From assembly GCA_020050435.1 (NCBI GenBank), contig JAGVKQ010000021.1, forward strand, positions 1 to 47,353: a stretch of 47,353 bases of DNA, given 5' to 3'. The notes under the pieces were generated by a model, which was not told where the DNA came from, did not search any database, and saw nothing but the letters and a program-made list of their open reading frames with translations. The first letter of the stretch is position 1. Each line of letters starts with the position of its first letter. The position numbers and the translations under genes were made by a program. This document shows, piece by piece, positions 17,834-27,313 of this stretch. Source of the stretch: Candidatus Caenarcanales bacterium. Its GTDB lineage: Bacteria; Cyanobacteriota; Vampirovibrionia; 2-02-FULL-35-15.

Positions 17834-18259
17834 TTGGCAAGAACAGTTAATAAAATCAAAAAAGAAAAACTTGTACAGTACATAGGTACAGGAAGAAGAA
17901 AAACTGCAATTGCAAGAGTTTTCTTAAAATCTGGTAATGGAGTAGTAACTGTAAATGGTAAAGAACCACAATTACATTTAGGTGAAGTTCAGTCATATTT
18001 AAACTTATTAAAGAAACCACTTCAAGCGACTTCAACTGAAGGAAAGTATGATATTACAGCCCAAGTACATGGCGGCGGATTGTCAGGTCAAGCAGATGCA
18101 ATTAGACTTGGTATTGCAAGAGCTTTAATTTCAATCAACCCTGATTTCAAAGCACTTCTTAAAGCAGAAGGTCTTCTAACCAGAGATCCTAGAGAAAAAG
18201 AACGTAAGAAATACGGTAGAGCTAAAGCAAGAGCTCGCTTCCAACACTCTAAGAGATAA
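17834..18259 (+). CDS. rpsI: 30S ribosomal protein S9
   Basis: 141 aa. The C-terminal tail reaches the ribosomal P site. Visible: [15 protein letters not shown] near the N-terminus, [22 protein letters not shown] in the middle, and the conserved [20 protein letters not shown] and RARFQHSKR end. The start is a TTG (MARTVNK): AAGGAG lies 9 nt upstream and no ATG is suitably placed. S9 proteins also end in SKR, as here. Confidence 0.98.
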   Translation: MARTVNKIKKEKLVQYIGTGRRKTAIARVFLKSGNGVVTVNGKEPQLHLGEVQSYLNLLKKPLQATSTEGKYDITAQVHGGGLSGQADAIRLGIARALISINPDFKALLKAEGLLTRDPREKERKKYGRAKARARFQHSKR

Positions 18260-18269
18260 TCAATTTTAT

Positions 18270-18297
18270 GAGGGCGAGGTTTGCAAACCTCGCCCTC
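18270..18297. terminator. 28-bp perfect palindrome after rpsI, probable terminator / REP element
   Basis: A perfect 14+14 palindrome with core GCGAGGTTTGCAAACCTCGC, 10 bp after the rpsI stop, followed by CTCTTTTAT. The GC-rich stem plus T-rich tail can act as a rho-independent terminator. The GCGAGGTT/AACCTCGC arms recur after mdh (25602-25625), so it may be a dispersed repeat reused as a terminator. Confidence 0.65.
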
Positions 18298-18305
18298 TCT
18301 TTTAT

Positions 18306-18944
18306 ATGAAATTAACTTTAGAAAATATTCAACTCATAAAAAACGACCTTTCAGACGAGTTGCTTGATATTTACTCTTCAAGGGATTTATTGTCGGTAGA
18401 CTGTGAAATGATGGGCTTAAGTCCAAACAGAGACAGACTTTGCCTCATCCAAATGTGTGACGAAGATGGAAGAGTTACTCTTGTGAAGATTGAAAATCAT
18501 GAAATAAAATCAAGTGCTCCAAATCTAAAAAAACTTTTTGAAAACACTAAAGTAAGAAAAATCTTTCATTTTGGAAGAACTGATTTGACATTTTTACATC
18601 ACTGGCTAGATATAGACATGAAAAATGTTTTCTGTACAAAATTAGCTAGTAAATTAGTTAGAACTTACACTGATAAACACAGCTTAAAAGACTTAGTAAA
18701 AGATCTTGCATCCTCTGACATGGATAAAAGTAATCAAACAACTGACTGGGGAGCACCAGAATTAACTAAAGACCAAATCAGATATGCTGCTTATGATGTT
18801 GTTTATTTAATCCCTATTTACAACAAACTTATTGATCTTTTAAAGAGAGAAAACAGGCTTGAAATAGCAGAAGAAGCTTGTAGATTTTTACCAACCCTAG
18901 CAAAGCTTGACATCTGGGGATATGAAGACTTTTTTGCGCATTAA
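18306..18944 (+). CDS. rnd: RNase D-type 3'-5' exoribonuclease
   Basis: 212 aa. A DEDDy exonuclease: Asp32 and Glu34 in VDCEMMG, Asp93 in FHFGRTDLTFL, and Tyr160 with Asp164 in YAAYDVVYL. HSLKDLVKDL and TDWGAPELTKDQIRYA are typical RNase D segments. There are no C-terminal HRDC domains, so this is the short form found in cyanobacteria and alphaproteobacteria. The expected role is tRNA or structured RNA 3' trimming. It starts 8 bp after the palindrome behind rpsI. Confidence 0.88.
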   Translation: MKLTLENIQLIKNDLSDELLDIYSSRDLLSVDCEMMGLSPNRDRLCLIQMCDEDGRVTLVKIENHEIKSSAPNLKKLFENTKVRKIFHFGRTDLTFLHHWLDIDMKNVFCTKLASKLVRTYTDKHSLKDLVKDLASSDMDKSNQTTDWGAPELTKDQIRYAAYDVVYLIPIYNKLIDLLKRENRLEIAEEACRFLPTLAKLDIWGYEDFFAH

Positions 18945-18947
18945 GTA

Positions 18948-19054
18948 TCAGGACTTTCGCTCTTTTATTACTCACCACATACCCTTCGCTCCCTTTCCCG
19001 CCTAAAGGCACACGTCCGCTCCGGGTATGTGGTTCGCTTTTGCGAAAGTCCTGA
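18948..19054. repeat. 107-bp nested inverted repeat, hairpin element
   Basis: The outer arms TCAGGACTTTCGC / GCGAAAGTCCTGA (18948-18960 and 19042-19054) are perfect 13-bp complements. Inner arms ACCACATACCC / GGGTATGTGGT (18974-18984 and 19023-19033) are perfect 11-bp complements. The enclosed 38 nt are GC-rich compared with the surroundings. It lies between rnd and thiE and begins 4 bp after the rnd stop. It looks like a non-coding miniature element or a structured RNA; it has no TPP-riboswitch features. Confidence 0.8.
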
Positions 19055-19091
19055 ACAATTAGAGGTCTAGAAATATGTTAAATTTATACAG

Positions 19092-20135
19092 ATGAGAAAC
19101 GATCTACACAGAATCATAGACGCCAATATCAATAGGGCTTCTGAAGCTTTAAGAGTCATTGAGGAGTGGGCTAGATTTTCTAAAGACAGTACAAGAGTTA
19201 GCGAAAAATTAAAGAGAATTAGACACTTTATAAATACTTCCTTTCTTGAAAACAGTAATCTGATTTTGAGTAGAGAATCAAATCTTGATATTGGAAAAGA
19301 GATTGAAAATACATCTAAAAAACAAACCATAAGAAATATTATCAGAGCAAATTGTAAAAGAGCAGAGGAAGCATTAAGAGTACTTAGTGAGTATGGACAA
19401 CTATTAAATGTTAACGAATCAGATATTAAAAGCTTAGAGGTGAGTAGATATGAGATTTATACACTGGAAAAAGAGTTAATAATAGCTGAGAAGACTACAA
19501 GGATTGAAAAGTCTGAGCTTTATTTTGTAGCTACTCCAGGGAAAGATCAAAAAGATTCTGACTTCTTATCAATCATAGAAAAATCTATAGAAGGCGGAGT
19601 AGACATAATCCAGTTAAGAGTAAAAGACAAGAGTGAAAAAGAAATAATAAATCTAGGAAAAGAAATTAAAAAACTCACGACTAATACTGAAACTCTTTTT
19701 ATAGTAAATGACAGGATAGATTTAGCTCTTCTTTGTGAGGCTGATGGAGTGCATTTGGGACAGGATGATCTTTCGATCTCCGAAGCAAGAAAAATTACTC
19801 CTGATGGTTTTATAATAGGGCTCTCTACTCATTCTCCGGAGCAGGGTAACATCGGACAGAACTCTGGTGCAGATTATTTAGGTGTAGGACCTGTATTTGC
19901 AACACCGACAAAACCTGACTATATTCCAGCAGGACTAGAATATGTAAAATATGCAAATAAAAACATTACTTTACCTTGGTTTGCAATAGGTGGCATAGAT
20001 GAGTCAAATATTGATAAAGTAATAAATGCTGGAGCAAAAAGAGTGGCTGTTGTAAGAGCTATTTTAAATGCTAAAGATGTAAAACAAGTAGTAAAAACAT
20101 TGAAGGGAAGATTCATCTGTGAGCAAGTTAGATAA
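19092..20135 (+). CDS. thiE: Thiamine-phosphate synthase with cyanobacterial-type N-terminal domain
   Basis: 347 aa. Residues about 138-345 are the ThiE TIM barrel, which joins HMP-PP and thiazole phosphate: GVDIIQLRVKDKSEKE, FIVNDRIDLALLCEADGVHLGQDDL, IGLSTHSPEQ, GADYLGVGPVFATPTKPD, and FAIGGIDESNIDKVINAGAKRVAVVRAI. Residues 1-135 (DLHRIIDANINRASEALRVIEEW, then NCKRAEEALRVLSEYGQLL) match the extra domain carried by cyanobacterial ThiE; its role is unsettled. The start codon overlaps the stop of a 6-residue ATG frame (19075). It overlaps the heptose-kinase gene by 17 bp. Confidence 0.93.
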   Translation: MRNDLHRIIDANINRASEALRVIEEWARFSKDSTRVSEKLKRIRHFINTSFLENSNLILSRESNLDIGKEIENTSKKQTIRNIIRANCKRAEEALRVLSEYGQLLNVNESDIKSLEVSRYEIYTLEKELIIAEKTTRIEKSELYFVATPGKDQKDSDFLSIIEKSIEGGVDIIQLRVKDKSEKEIINLGKEIKKLTTNTETLFIVNDRIDLALLCEADGVHLGQDDLSISEARKITPDGFIIGLSTHSPEQGNIGQNSGADYLGVGPVFATPTKPDYIPAGLEYVKYANKNITLPWFAIGGIDESNIDKVINAGAKRVAVVRAILNAKDVKQVVKTLKGRFICEQVR

Positions 20136-21144
20136 AAAGAAGTTATTAAGCTCTATTCAAAAATTATCCAATGCTTCAGTCTTAGTAATTGGAGATATTA
20201 TTTTAGATGAGTTTGTAATAGGCTCGCCAGAAAGAATATCCAGAGAAGCACCTGTTATTATTCTTGAACATATTTCCAGCGAATTTGCTCTGGGTGGAGC
20301 ATCTAATGCTGCTCACAATATCAGCGCTCTTAATGCTAAATGTTATTTATTAGGTGTAGTCGGAAATGATTTATACTCTAAAGCTCTTGAAAATGAATGC
20401 TTAAAAACAAATATTAAGCCAATTTTAGAATTCGATCAATCCAGACCTACTACAGTTAAGACAAGGCTTTTATCTACTGCTCACAAACATCACACCAGTT
20501 CTGTTTTTTTCAAACAACAATTGCTTAGATTAGACAGGCTTAGCAGAGAAAACATTTCATCAAAAGTAGAAGAGTCTTTAATTGAAAAAATAAAAGCTAA
20601 TATTTCTAAGGTTGATACTGTCCTTATCTCAGACTATGACTTAGGAGTTTGCACAAAAAAACTTATTTCTGAAGTAATTAAAATAGCAAATAAAAACAAA
20701 GTAACTGTTCTAGTAGATGCAGCATCAAATTTCCAGAGATTTAAAGGGGCTTTCTTAATCACACCAAACCAGCCAGATACAGAAGGAGCAGTGGGTTTCC
20801 AGATTAAAGACACAGATAGTCTTTTAAGAGCAGGGAAAAAACTTCTATCAATATCTAATGCTGAGAATGTATTAATCACCAGAGGATCAGAAGGAATGGC
20901 ATTATTTAACAAAAAAGATCCTTCAAATCCTTTCATATTAAAAGCATTCAATGTAAGTGAAGTGTTTGATGTTACAGGAGCAGGAGATACTGTAGCAGGA
21001 ACGATATCAGCAGCTTTAGCTACAAAGTCTTCATTAGAGTCAGCATGCACTCTAGGAAATCTAGCTGCCAGTATAGTAGTTAGAAAATATGGTACAGCAG
21101 TTACAAGCCTTAAAGAATTAAAAGAGCATTTAGGTGCACTATGA
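20119..21144 (+). CDS. Heptose-7-phosphate kinase (RfaE domain I type, PfkB family)
   Basis: 341 aa. A ribokinase/PfkB fold with VIGDIILDEFVIG, RISREAPVIILE, the substrate/ATP region LGGASNAAHNISAL, LISDYDLGVCT, and the anion-hole/catalytic DVTGAGDTVAGTISAAL. Together RISREAPV and the N-terminal layout point to D-glycero-D-manno-heptose-7-phosphate kinase (HldA, or the RfaE1 half of HldE), which makes the LPS-core heptose precursor. The adenylyltransferase half is absent here. It starts at a GTG inside the end of thiE with AAGGGAAG about 8 nt upstream, and its stop overlaps the next ATG (ATGA). Confidence 0.85.
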   Translation: MSKLDKKKLLSSIQKLSNASVLVIGDIILDEFVIGSPERISREAPVIILEHISSEFALGGASNAAHNISALNAKCYLLGVVGNDLYSKALENECLKTNIKPILEFDQSRPTTVKTRLLSTAHKHHTSSVFFKQQLLRLDRLSRENISSKVEESLIEKIKANISKVDTVLISDYDLGVCTKKLISEVIKIANKNKVTVLVDAASNFQRFKGAFLITPNQPDTEGAVGFQIKDTDSLLRAGKKLLSISNAENVLITRGSEGMALFNKKDPSNPFILKAFNVSEVFDVTGAGDTVAGTISAALATKSSLESACTLGNLAASIVVRKYGTAVTSLKELKEHLGAL

Positions 21145-21716
21145 GTGTTTTAGTAATAGACAACTATGATAGTTTTACTTATAATCTAGTCCAGTATTTA
21201 GGTGAATTAAAGCAAGATGTAATTGTTTATAGAAATGATGAAATAACCATTGAAAAGATTAAAGAATTAAAACCATCTCACATCCTAATTTCCCCCGGAC
21301 CAGGAAGACCGGATGATGCAGGGATAAGTAAAAGTATTATAAAAGAATTTGCTGGAAAGATTCCCATCTTAGGTGTCTGTTTAGGTCATCAATGCATAGG
21401 AGAAGTTTATGGGGGTAAAATAACAAATGCTCCAGAACTTATGCATGGTAAAACATCAGAAATATTTCATGAAGGTGAATCACTGTTTAAAGAGTTAAGA
21501 AATCCATTTACAGCCACTAGATATCATTCTTTAATAGTAGATTTAAAAAGCATTGAAAACTTACCATTAAAAGTCACAGCTAAAACAAAAGACAATTTAA
21601 TCATGGCTTTAGAGCATAAGGATTTTAAAAATTTAATCGGTGTTCAGTTCCATCCTGAATCCATTCTTACAGAGTTTGGGCATAAATTATTAAGTAATTT
21701 TCTTACTTTAAAATGA
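21141..21716 (+). CDS. Glutamine amidotransferase of anthranilate / aminodeoxychorismate synthase
   Basis: 191 aa. A class I amidotransferase that supplies ammonia to TrpE or PabB. The catalytic triad is visible: Cys80 in ILGVCLGHQCIGE, and His171 with Glu173 in QFHPESILTEFG. The oxyanion motif SPGPGRPDDAG is present. TrpG and PabA cannot be separated by sequence alone, and one protein often serves both tryptophan and folate synthesis; no partner synthase gene is in the window. It overlaps its neighbours by 4 bp on each side (ATGA), so it is translationally coupled. Confidence 0.92.
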   Translation: MSVLVIDNYDSFTYNLVQYLGELKQDVIVYRNDEITIEKIKELKPSHILISPGPGRPDDAGISKSIIKEFAGKIPILGVCLGHQCIGEVYGGKITNAPELMHGKTSEIFHEGESLFKELRNPFTATRYHSLIVDLKSIENLPLKVTAKTKDNLIMALEHKDFKNLIGVQFHPESILTEFGHKLLSNFLTLK

Positions 21717-22828
21717 AAAAGAATCCATATATTATCGGCATCAATTCTGGCACATCATTTGATGGCATAGACGTAGCACTGGTAAGGTTTAAGGGGAAAA
21801 GTTTAAGTCCTATTTTCATAGATGGAATTTCGATAAAATATCCCAGACGTATAAAAGAGAAAATTAGAATGGTAATCAATGCAGGGGCAATTCATGAATT
21901 GCCCCAACGTACGATTACATCCCTCGATTCCCATTTAGGCGAAATATTCTCTGGAGCTGCCTTAAAAATAATTAAAAAACATAAGTTAAAGAAAGAAGAT
22001 ATTTTATTAATAGGTTCTCATGGTCAAACTGTTTATCATAAACCCAGAGTGAAATCAGTACAACTTGGAGACGGAAAAACCATTGCTAAAAAGACTGGAA
22101 TAAAAACAGTTTACGATTTCAGAACATCTGATATAAAAGCAGGTGGAGAAGGTGCGCCATTAGTACCATTTTTAGATCATATAGTTTTCAATAAAAGTAA
22201 AAATATAAAAGGTATATTAAACATAGGTGGGATTTCAAATATAACCATAGTAGGGAAAAATTGCACTCCCACTGCTTTTGATATAGGTCCAGGGAATGCT
22301 CTCATAGATCTAATTTCAAAAAAATACTTTAATAAAGACTATGATAAGGATGGATTATTTGCTGGAAAAGGGGAAGTCTATCTTAAATTAATAGATAGAG
22401 CTCTTAAAGATAAGTATTTTAAAGCTAAGCCTCCAAAATCTACAGGAAAAGAATACTTCAATGAAAAGTTTATTAAGAAGTATTTTTCAAAGATAAAGAA
22501 CAAATATGATTTAATAGCTACTACTACTTGTTTTTCTGCTGAATGTATAGAGCAAGCTCTTTATGATTTTGTTTTTCCTAAATATAACTTAAATGAACTA
22601 GTAATTTCTGGTGGGGGCTTAAAAAACAAAGCTCTTATTTATCACTTACAGTCACTACTTACTGATATAAGGTTTTCATCCTCAGATCAGTATGATTTAC
22701 CCTACCAATATAAAGAAGCAATGCTATTTGCACTTCTAGGTTATACCTGTCATTTAGGAATACCTAGCAATATTCCCTCATGTACGGGAGCTAAAAGAAA
22801 AGTAGTTTTAGGAAAAATAACAAACTAA
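21713..22828 (+). CDS. anmK: Anhydro-N-acetylmuramic acid kinase
   Basis: 371 aa, normal length. It phosphorylates and hydrolyses anhydroMurNAc to MurNAc-6-phosphate in cell-wall recycling. Motifs: IGINSGTSFDGIDVALV at the N-terminus (the usual MSGTSxDG is SGTSFDG here), GSHGQTVYHKP, QLGDGKTIA, GEGAPLVPFLD, LNIGGISNITIV, FDIGPGNALIDL, and VISGGGLKN. A perfect 22-bp palindrome (21884-21905) lies inside the frame and encodes part of AGAIHELPQ. It overlaps the preceding amidotransferase gene by 4 bp and is the last gene of the cluster. Confidence 0.95.
   Translation: MKKNPYIIGINSGTSFDGIDVALVRFKGKSLSPIFIDGISIKYPRRIKEKIRMVINAGAIHELPQRTITSLDSHLGEIFSGAALKIIKKHKLKKEDILLIGSHGQTVYHKPRVKSVQLGDGKTIAKKTGIKTVYDFRTSDIKAGGEGAPLVPFLDHIVFNKSKNIKGILNIGGISNITIVGKNCTPTAFDIGPGNALIDLISKKYFNKDYDKDGLFAGKGEVYLKLIDRALKDKYFKAKPPKSTGKEYFNEKFIKKYFSKIKNKYDLIATTTCFSAECIEQALYDFVFPKYNLNELVISGGGLKNKALIYHLQSLLTDIRFSSSDQYDLPYQYKEAMLFALLGYTCHLGIPSNIPSCTGAKRKVVLGKITN
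21884..21905. repeat. 22-bp perfect palindrome inside anmK
   Basis: A perfect palindrome with the same GGCAATTCATGAATTGCC core as 17780-17799, extended by GG/CC. It is read in frame as part of anmK. REP-like elements rarely survive inside genes, so this is either a tolerated insertion or the source copy of the family. Confidence 0.8.
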
Positions 22829-22834
22829 TCTTTT

Positions 22835-23821
22835 CTAGTCTGCACTTTGTACAAGCTTAATTAACTGCTCATGTGCTGAAGGTCTATCAAAAATACCAAA
22901 TTTATCTTCTCTATCTTTAGCTCTATGCAAATAACCTGAACCAGATATTTCAAATGGTATTCCTGCTTCATTTAGTGCTGTTAATATTCCATCCACGGTC
23001 AAATCTAGATTAGACGTGTCCAAAGTTCCCATATCAAGATCAGGTTTCCAGCCAAGAAGAGTTATTTTAGTAACAGATGTTGGATCTACTAAATACTCAC
23101 GACCGGAATCAGGGGGATTAGAGTCTCTAAAAGAATTGTAATTAAAAACAGTTACTTGCTTAGGTGAGTCAGATTTGTAACGGCTTGTAGCACATGGAAC
23201 CATTGAAAAATTTATGATAGAGCTATCATTTGAATTACAAATAATTTTAAGATCATTAGAAAGTCCTGTGTCAAACCCCTCATTTGGACTAATACGATCA
23301 AAGTCTTTTGTATCGACTTCTAAACTTTCTATTTCTTTCTCACCTTTTTTAGCGGGATTTCCAAAAGCATCTAAAACCCATGCATGTTTCTGAACTGGAC
23401 CTATAGTAAAACCAGCTTCAGTTAAATCAGATCTTAATGCCCTAATCAAACCAGTTCTATTCTCTACAGTAAAATCTGTACTTAAACCTCCGACACTTGC
23501 ATTCGCAGCTTCTCCAAAACCTGTTACTTGAAAATACCTTCCTGCTCCAAGAATACCTGCTCCACCTTCTGTCGCTGATATATAAACGCTACTTCCTTTT
23601 CCATCTTCACAAGCTTTTTGACTAATACTTACAGTCTCACCTGGAGTATTCCCCTTTAATTGGTGAGCATAGCTTATTAAATTAGGATTACTAGTACGAA
23701 TAGCTATTTTCAAACCGTTACTAGGTAAGCTTTGCTTGCTAATTTTAGATTCGCGATTTAGCCATCCACCAGGTAGTAAGTGGCTCCAGCTTAAAAGTCG
23801 ACTCCCTAAAAATGCTTTCAT
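22835..23821 (-). CDS. Uncharacterised protein, 328 aa
   Basis: Family not recognised. Mostly soluble and beta-rich in appearance, with no signal peptide (start MKAFLGSRLLSWSHLLPGGW) and no membrane segment. Repeated Gly/Ser/Asp-rich turns occur (GGAGILGAGRYFQVTGFGEAA). A strong GAGGAG sits about 6 nt upstream of the ATG. The upstream gene at 23937-24545 is on the same strand 115 bp away; both have similar composition and could form a two-gene unit. The gene is convergent with anmK, 6 bp apart. Confidence 0.6.
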   Translation of the reverse strand: MKAFLGSRLLSWSHLLPGGWLNRESKISKQSLPSNGLKIAIRTSNPNLISYAHQLKGNTPGETVSISQKACEDGKGSSVYISATEGGAGILGAGRYFQVTGFGEAANASVGGLSTDFTVENRTGLIRALRSDLTEAGFTIGPVQKHAWVLDAFGNPAKKGEKEIESLEVDTKDFDRISPNEGFDTGLSNDLKIICNSNDSSIINFSMVPCATSRYKSDSPKQVTVFNYNSFRDSNPPDSGREYLVDPTSVTKITLLGWKPDLDMGTLDTSNLDLTVDGILTALNEAGIPFEISGSGYLHRAKDREDKFGIFDRPSAHEQLIKLVQSAD

Positions 23822-23936
23822 AAAATCTCCTCAAATAATATTTATATAAAAAAGAACCTAATTAAAATTATTATTTCAGATTTTATTATTATTAATCAAG
23901 TAATGTCAATTTTACTATGTGTAAATATAGTGAACT

Positions 23937-24545
23937 TTAATCCACAAATTTTGCTAAGGTTAAAGCATCTTCTGTAGCAGTTTTTAAATCAACTGGCTCT
24001 GGATTATCAAACGACCCCAAAGATATAAGATAAGGTCTTCTATTTTGGTTTTGTTGAACTATTGCAAAACTTCCATTTATAGTATTCACAACTAAATGGC
24101 TTGAGCTTTCAAGAACTGGAGGATCACTAAAGCCTGATATAACATTAAATTTTAATGCCTCTAATTTAGATACTGCAGCCGCTCTCTTAGTTTTACAATC
24201 ATCTAATAAATCCCCATCAACTTCTTTAGCATGAGTTTTAAATGGATTCTTACCAGTAATTAAAGCTGGTAGTCCTGTATAATCAACATTTCCAAGAACC
24301 CTAACATCATCTTCATCTAAAACTTTTCCACCATCAGCTCTATGGTACCCAAAATACTCACCATCTTTTTTTATTACTAACCCAGTACATGGTCCCATAC
24401 CAGTACAATCAATGATAGAGCCATCTGGGACCCTTTCTAGAATTGGATTATCCCAAGAATGTTCAGTCAAAGTACAAACATCTAAATTCACAGGAATTCT
24501 TCCAGGATAAACAAGAACTGGCTTCGGTAATGTATGAATAAACAT
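23937..24545 (-). CDS. Uncharacterised protein, 202 aa
   Basis: Family not recognised. A soluble protein with several Cys (NLDVCTLTEHS, CTGMGPCTGLVI), no signal peptide and no membrane segment. The segment GLVIKKDGEYFGYHRADGGKVLD looks like a small beta-sheet, followed by a helical middle (CKTKRAAAVSKLEAL) and an acidic C-terminus. Upstream is AT-rich sequence with TATATT 11 nt before the ATG and no ribosome site. It probably accompanies the 328 aa gene downstream. Confidence 0.55.
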   Translation of the reverse strand: MFIHTLPKPVLVYPGRIPVNLDVCTLTEHSWDNPILERVPDGSIIDCTGMGPCTGLVIKKDGEYFGYHRADGGKVLDEDDVRVLGNVDYTGLPALITGKNPFKTHAKEVDGDLLDDCKTKRAAAVSKLEALKFNVISGFSDPPVLESSSHLVVNTINGSFAIVQQNQNRRPYLISLGSFDNPEPVDLKTATEDALTLAKFVD

Positions 24546-24610
24546 ATATTAGTTTAAATATATGAAATTTAAGCAAATAATACAATGAAAAAAAGATTAA
24601 ATTTCCTTAA

Positions 24611-25600
<990 letters not shown>

Positions 25601-25601
25601 A

Positions 25602-25625
25602 AAGCGAGGTTAATCAACCTCGCTT
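25602..25625. terminator. Bidirectional hairpin terminator between mdh and glycosyltransferase gene
   Basis: A 10-bp perfect stem (AAGCGAGGTT / AACCTCGCTT) with a 4-nt loop, directly after the mdh stop and overlapping the 3' end of the convergent gene. Its arms match the palindrome after rpsI (18270-18297). There is no long T-run, so termination strength is uncertain. Confidence 0.55.
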
Positions 25626-27310
25626 ATCAAACAAGCATAGTACCCTGTATTTCCTAATTTTCTCCACGGTAAAACACTATCAAGTGGAACGGTATCCACT
25701 ACGATTGCTCTTGCACCTGTATTTTTAATAATATTAAAAATATCTAATCTTTTATCTTTTGAAATACTCCAAAACATTTTAATATCTTTATCAGGAATCT
25801 CTGACACGATTCTATATCTTCCAAGTCTTGCCCAAAAAGCTAGATGTCCATAACCAAAAGAAGCTACTGCATCTCCTTTTTCTAATCCTACTTTTTCAAG
25901 CTCATGAGCTACTTCATAATTTAAAGGGACATTATTTTTATTTACAAAGTCTTTCAAGTATGAATAATCAGAAGAACTAAACCTTGCAAATAAAGTAGTA
26001 AAAAGCAAGAAAGTTATTAATGTAGCAGATCCAAACTTGACAGAGTCAGGATCATCTTTTAAAACACTTACTGCAGAAAGTAGGACAATCCAAAAAATAC
26101 TTACAAAAGAAGCAATGTATCTCAATTCAGGAAAAACTAAAGCATAAAGAAGAATAGTAAAAACTGGTGGAACGATTAGAAAAAGACTTCTACCAATATT
26201 TGTTTTTAGGTTTTCAATATTCTTAAACTTTAACAAGAAGTAAATAAAACATATAATAAGAACTCCTTGGTAAACAAGAAATATAAGGGAATAATCTTTA
26301 AGATTTCTTTTAAAGAAATTCAGGAGATGATTAAAGTTTAAATCAGGCTTTACACCTTCATACCAATAAGAAGGGTCAAACCATGGTGCATACGTAGCAT
26401 TGATAGGATTTCCAAATTCATAAACATCTGGAGATGAGTAAATTTTTCTAGTAGAGTGTTTAGGATTTCCACAGTCTACATTCTGTATTTTTTTATCAAG
26501 ACCTCGAATCCTACTTTCTTCAACTCCACCTTGCCAGTGAACCATATAAAAAGCGGTTACATTGTTTACTTGCCAGACATAGTTTAACTTCCCTGAATCA
26601 CCAAATGTAACTCTGTTTTTTTCTTTTGAAATAGCAAATATATAAGGAGAGGCAATGATTAAAAATACAAAAAGTGATAAGATCACTTTTTTAAAATTGG
26701 CTATTTTGAAAATAAGAAAAATTGCCAGGTAAACAAAAGCTATGACAAACATTACAGCTTTAGTGAGATAAGCTAAACCAAGCAAAGCTCCTAAAACAAT
26801 AAAGTCAATACTTTTATCACTTTCTTTTTTAATTTTCAATGTATAACCTGTAATCAGGTAAACAAAACAAGAAAGCAAAAGATCAGGGGTAGAAATCCAA
26901 ATATTGGTAAATTTCAAAGAGGTATATAAAAAAATGGTACAGGACATAGAATACAAAGCCCAATTAGGCAAGGATTTTTGATTTTCTTTGTTTTTCAAAA
27001 ATTGATCAATAAAAAAATTGAAACAAACAATAGAAACGATAAAAATCACATAATTAATCAAATGAACAAAAGGGAATTCAAAATAAGAACTTGGTTTAAA
27101 TAAATATAGAAAGAATCCCAAGATCACTGAATACAAAGGACTCCAATAAGCATTAAAAGCTGTATTCCAGTCCCCTCTCAAATATGCATCTCCAATATCT
27201 AAGTATGAAATTCCATCAGGAGTCATATAAAACCTAGTGTTCCAGGCTTGAATAGCACCAAGAAGAATTGCAATGAAGTAAAAGACAAATCGTATTTTTG
27301 CAATGTCCAT
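25610..27310 (-). CDS. GT-C-type membrane glycosyltransferase
   Basis: 566 aa, with about 10-12 hydrophobic segments over the N-terminal 440 residues and a soluble C-terminal domain. The first loop after the N-terminal membrane segment has YMTPDGISYLDIGDAYLRGDW, carrying the acidic residues typical of the PMT/ArnT/GT39 superfamily, whose members use lipid-linked sugars. Expected role: glycosylation of lipid A, O-antigen or exported proteins at the outer face of the inner membrane. The annotated frame can begin at a TTG (27313) or at the adjacent ATG (27310); the ATG is preferred. It immediately follows the thiolase gene and may be co-transcribed with it. Confidence 0.75.
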   Translation of the reverse strand: MDIAKIRFVFYFIAILLGAIQAWNTRFYMTPDGISYLDIGDAYLRGDWNTAFNAYWSPLYSVILGFFLYLFKPSSYFEFPFVHLINYVIFIVSIVCFNFFIDQFLKNKENQKSLPNWALYSMSCTIFLYTSLKFTNIWISTPDLLLSCFVYLITGYTLKIKKESDKSIDFIVLGALLGLAYLTKAVMFVIAFVYLAIFLIFKIANFKKVILSLFVFLIIASPYIFAISKEKNRVTFGDSGKLNYVWQVNNVTAFYMVHWQGGVEESRIRGLDKKIQNVDCGNPKHSTRKIYSSPDVYEFGNPINATYAPWFDPSYWYEGVKPDLNFNHLLNFFKRNLKDYSLIFLVYQGVLIICFIYFLLKFKNIENLKTNIGRSLFLIVPPVFTILLYALVFPELRYIASFVSIFWIVLLSAVSVLKDDPDSVKFGSATLITFLLFTTLFARFSSSDYSYLKDFVNKNNVPLNYEVAHELEKVGLEKGDAVASFGYGHLAFWARLGRYRIVSEIPDKDIKMFWSISKDKRLDIFNIIKNTGARAIVVDTVPLDSVLPWRKLGNTGYYACLISEVD

Positions 27311-27313
27311 CAA

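Noticed and set aside
18945-19091. TPP riboswitch upstream of thiE
   Set aside because: The CUGAGA and downstream conserved thi-box segments are absent; the region is a simple nested inverted repeat.
19075-19095. Six-residue leader ORF (MLNLYR) overlapping thiE
   Set aside because: It is very short, its ribosome site is poor, and such an ATGA overlap is easily produced by chance in AT-rich sequence.
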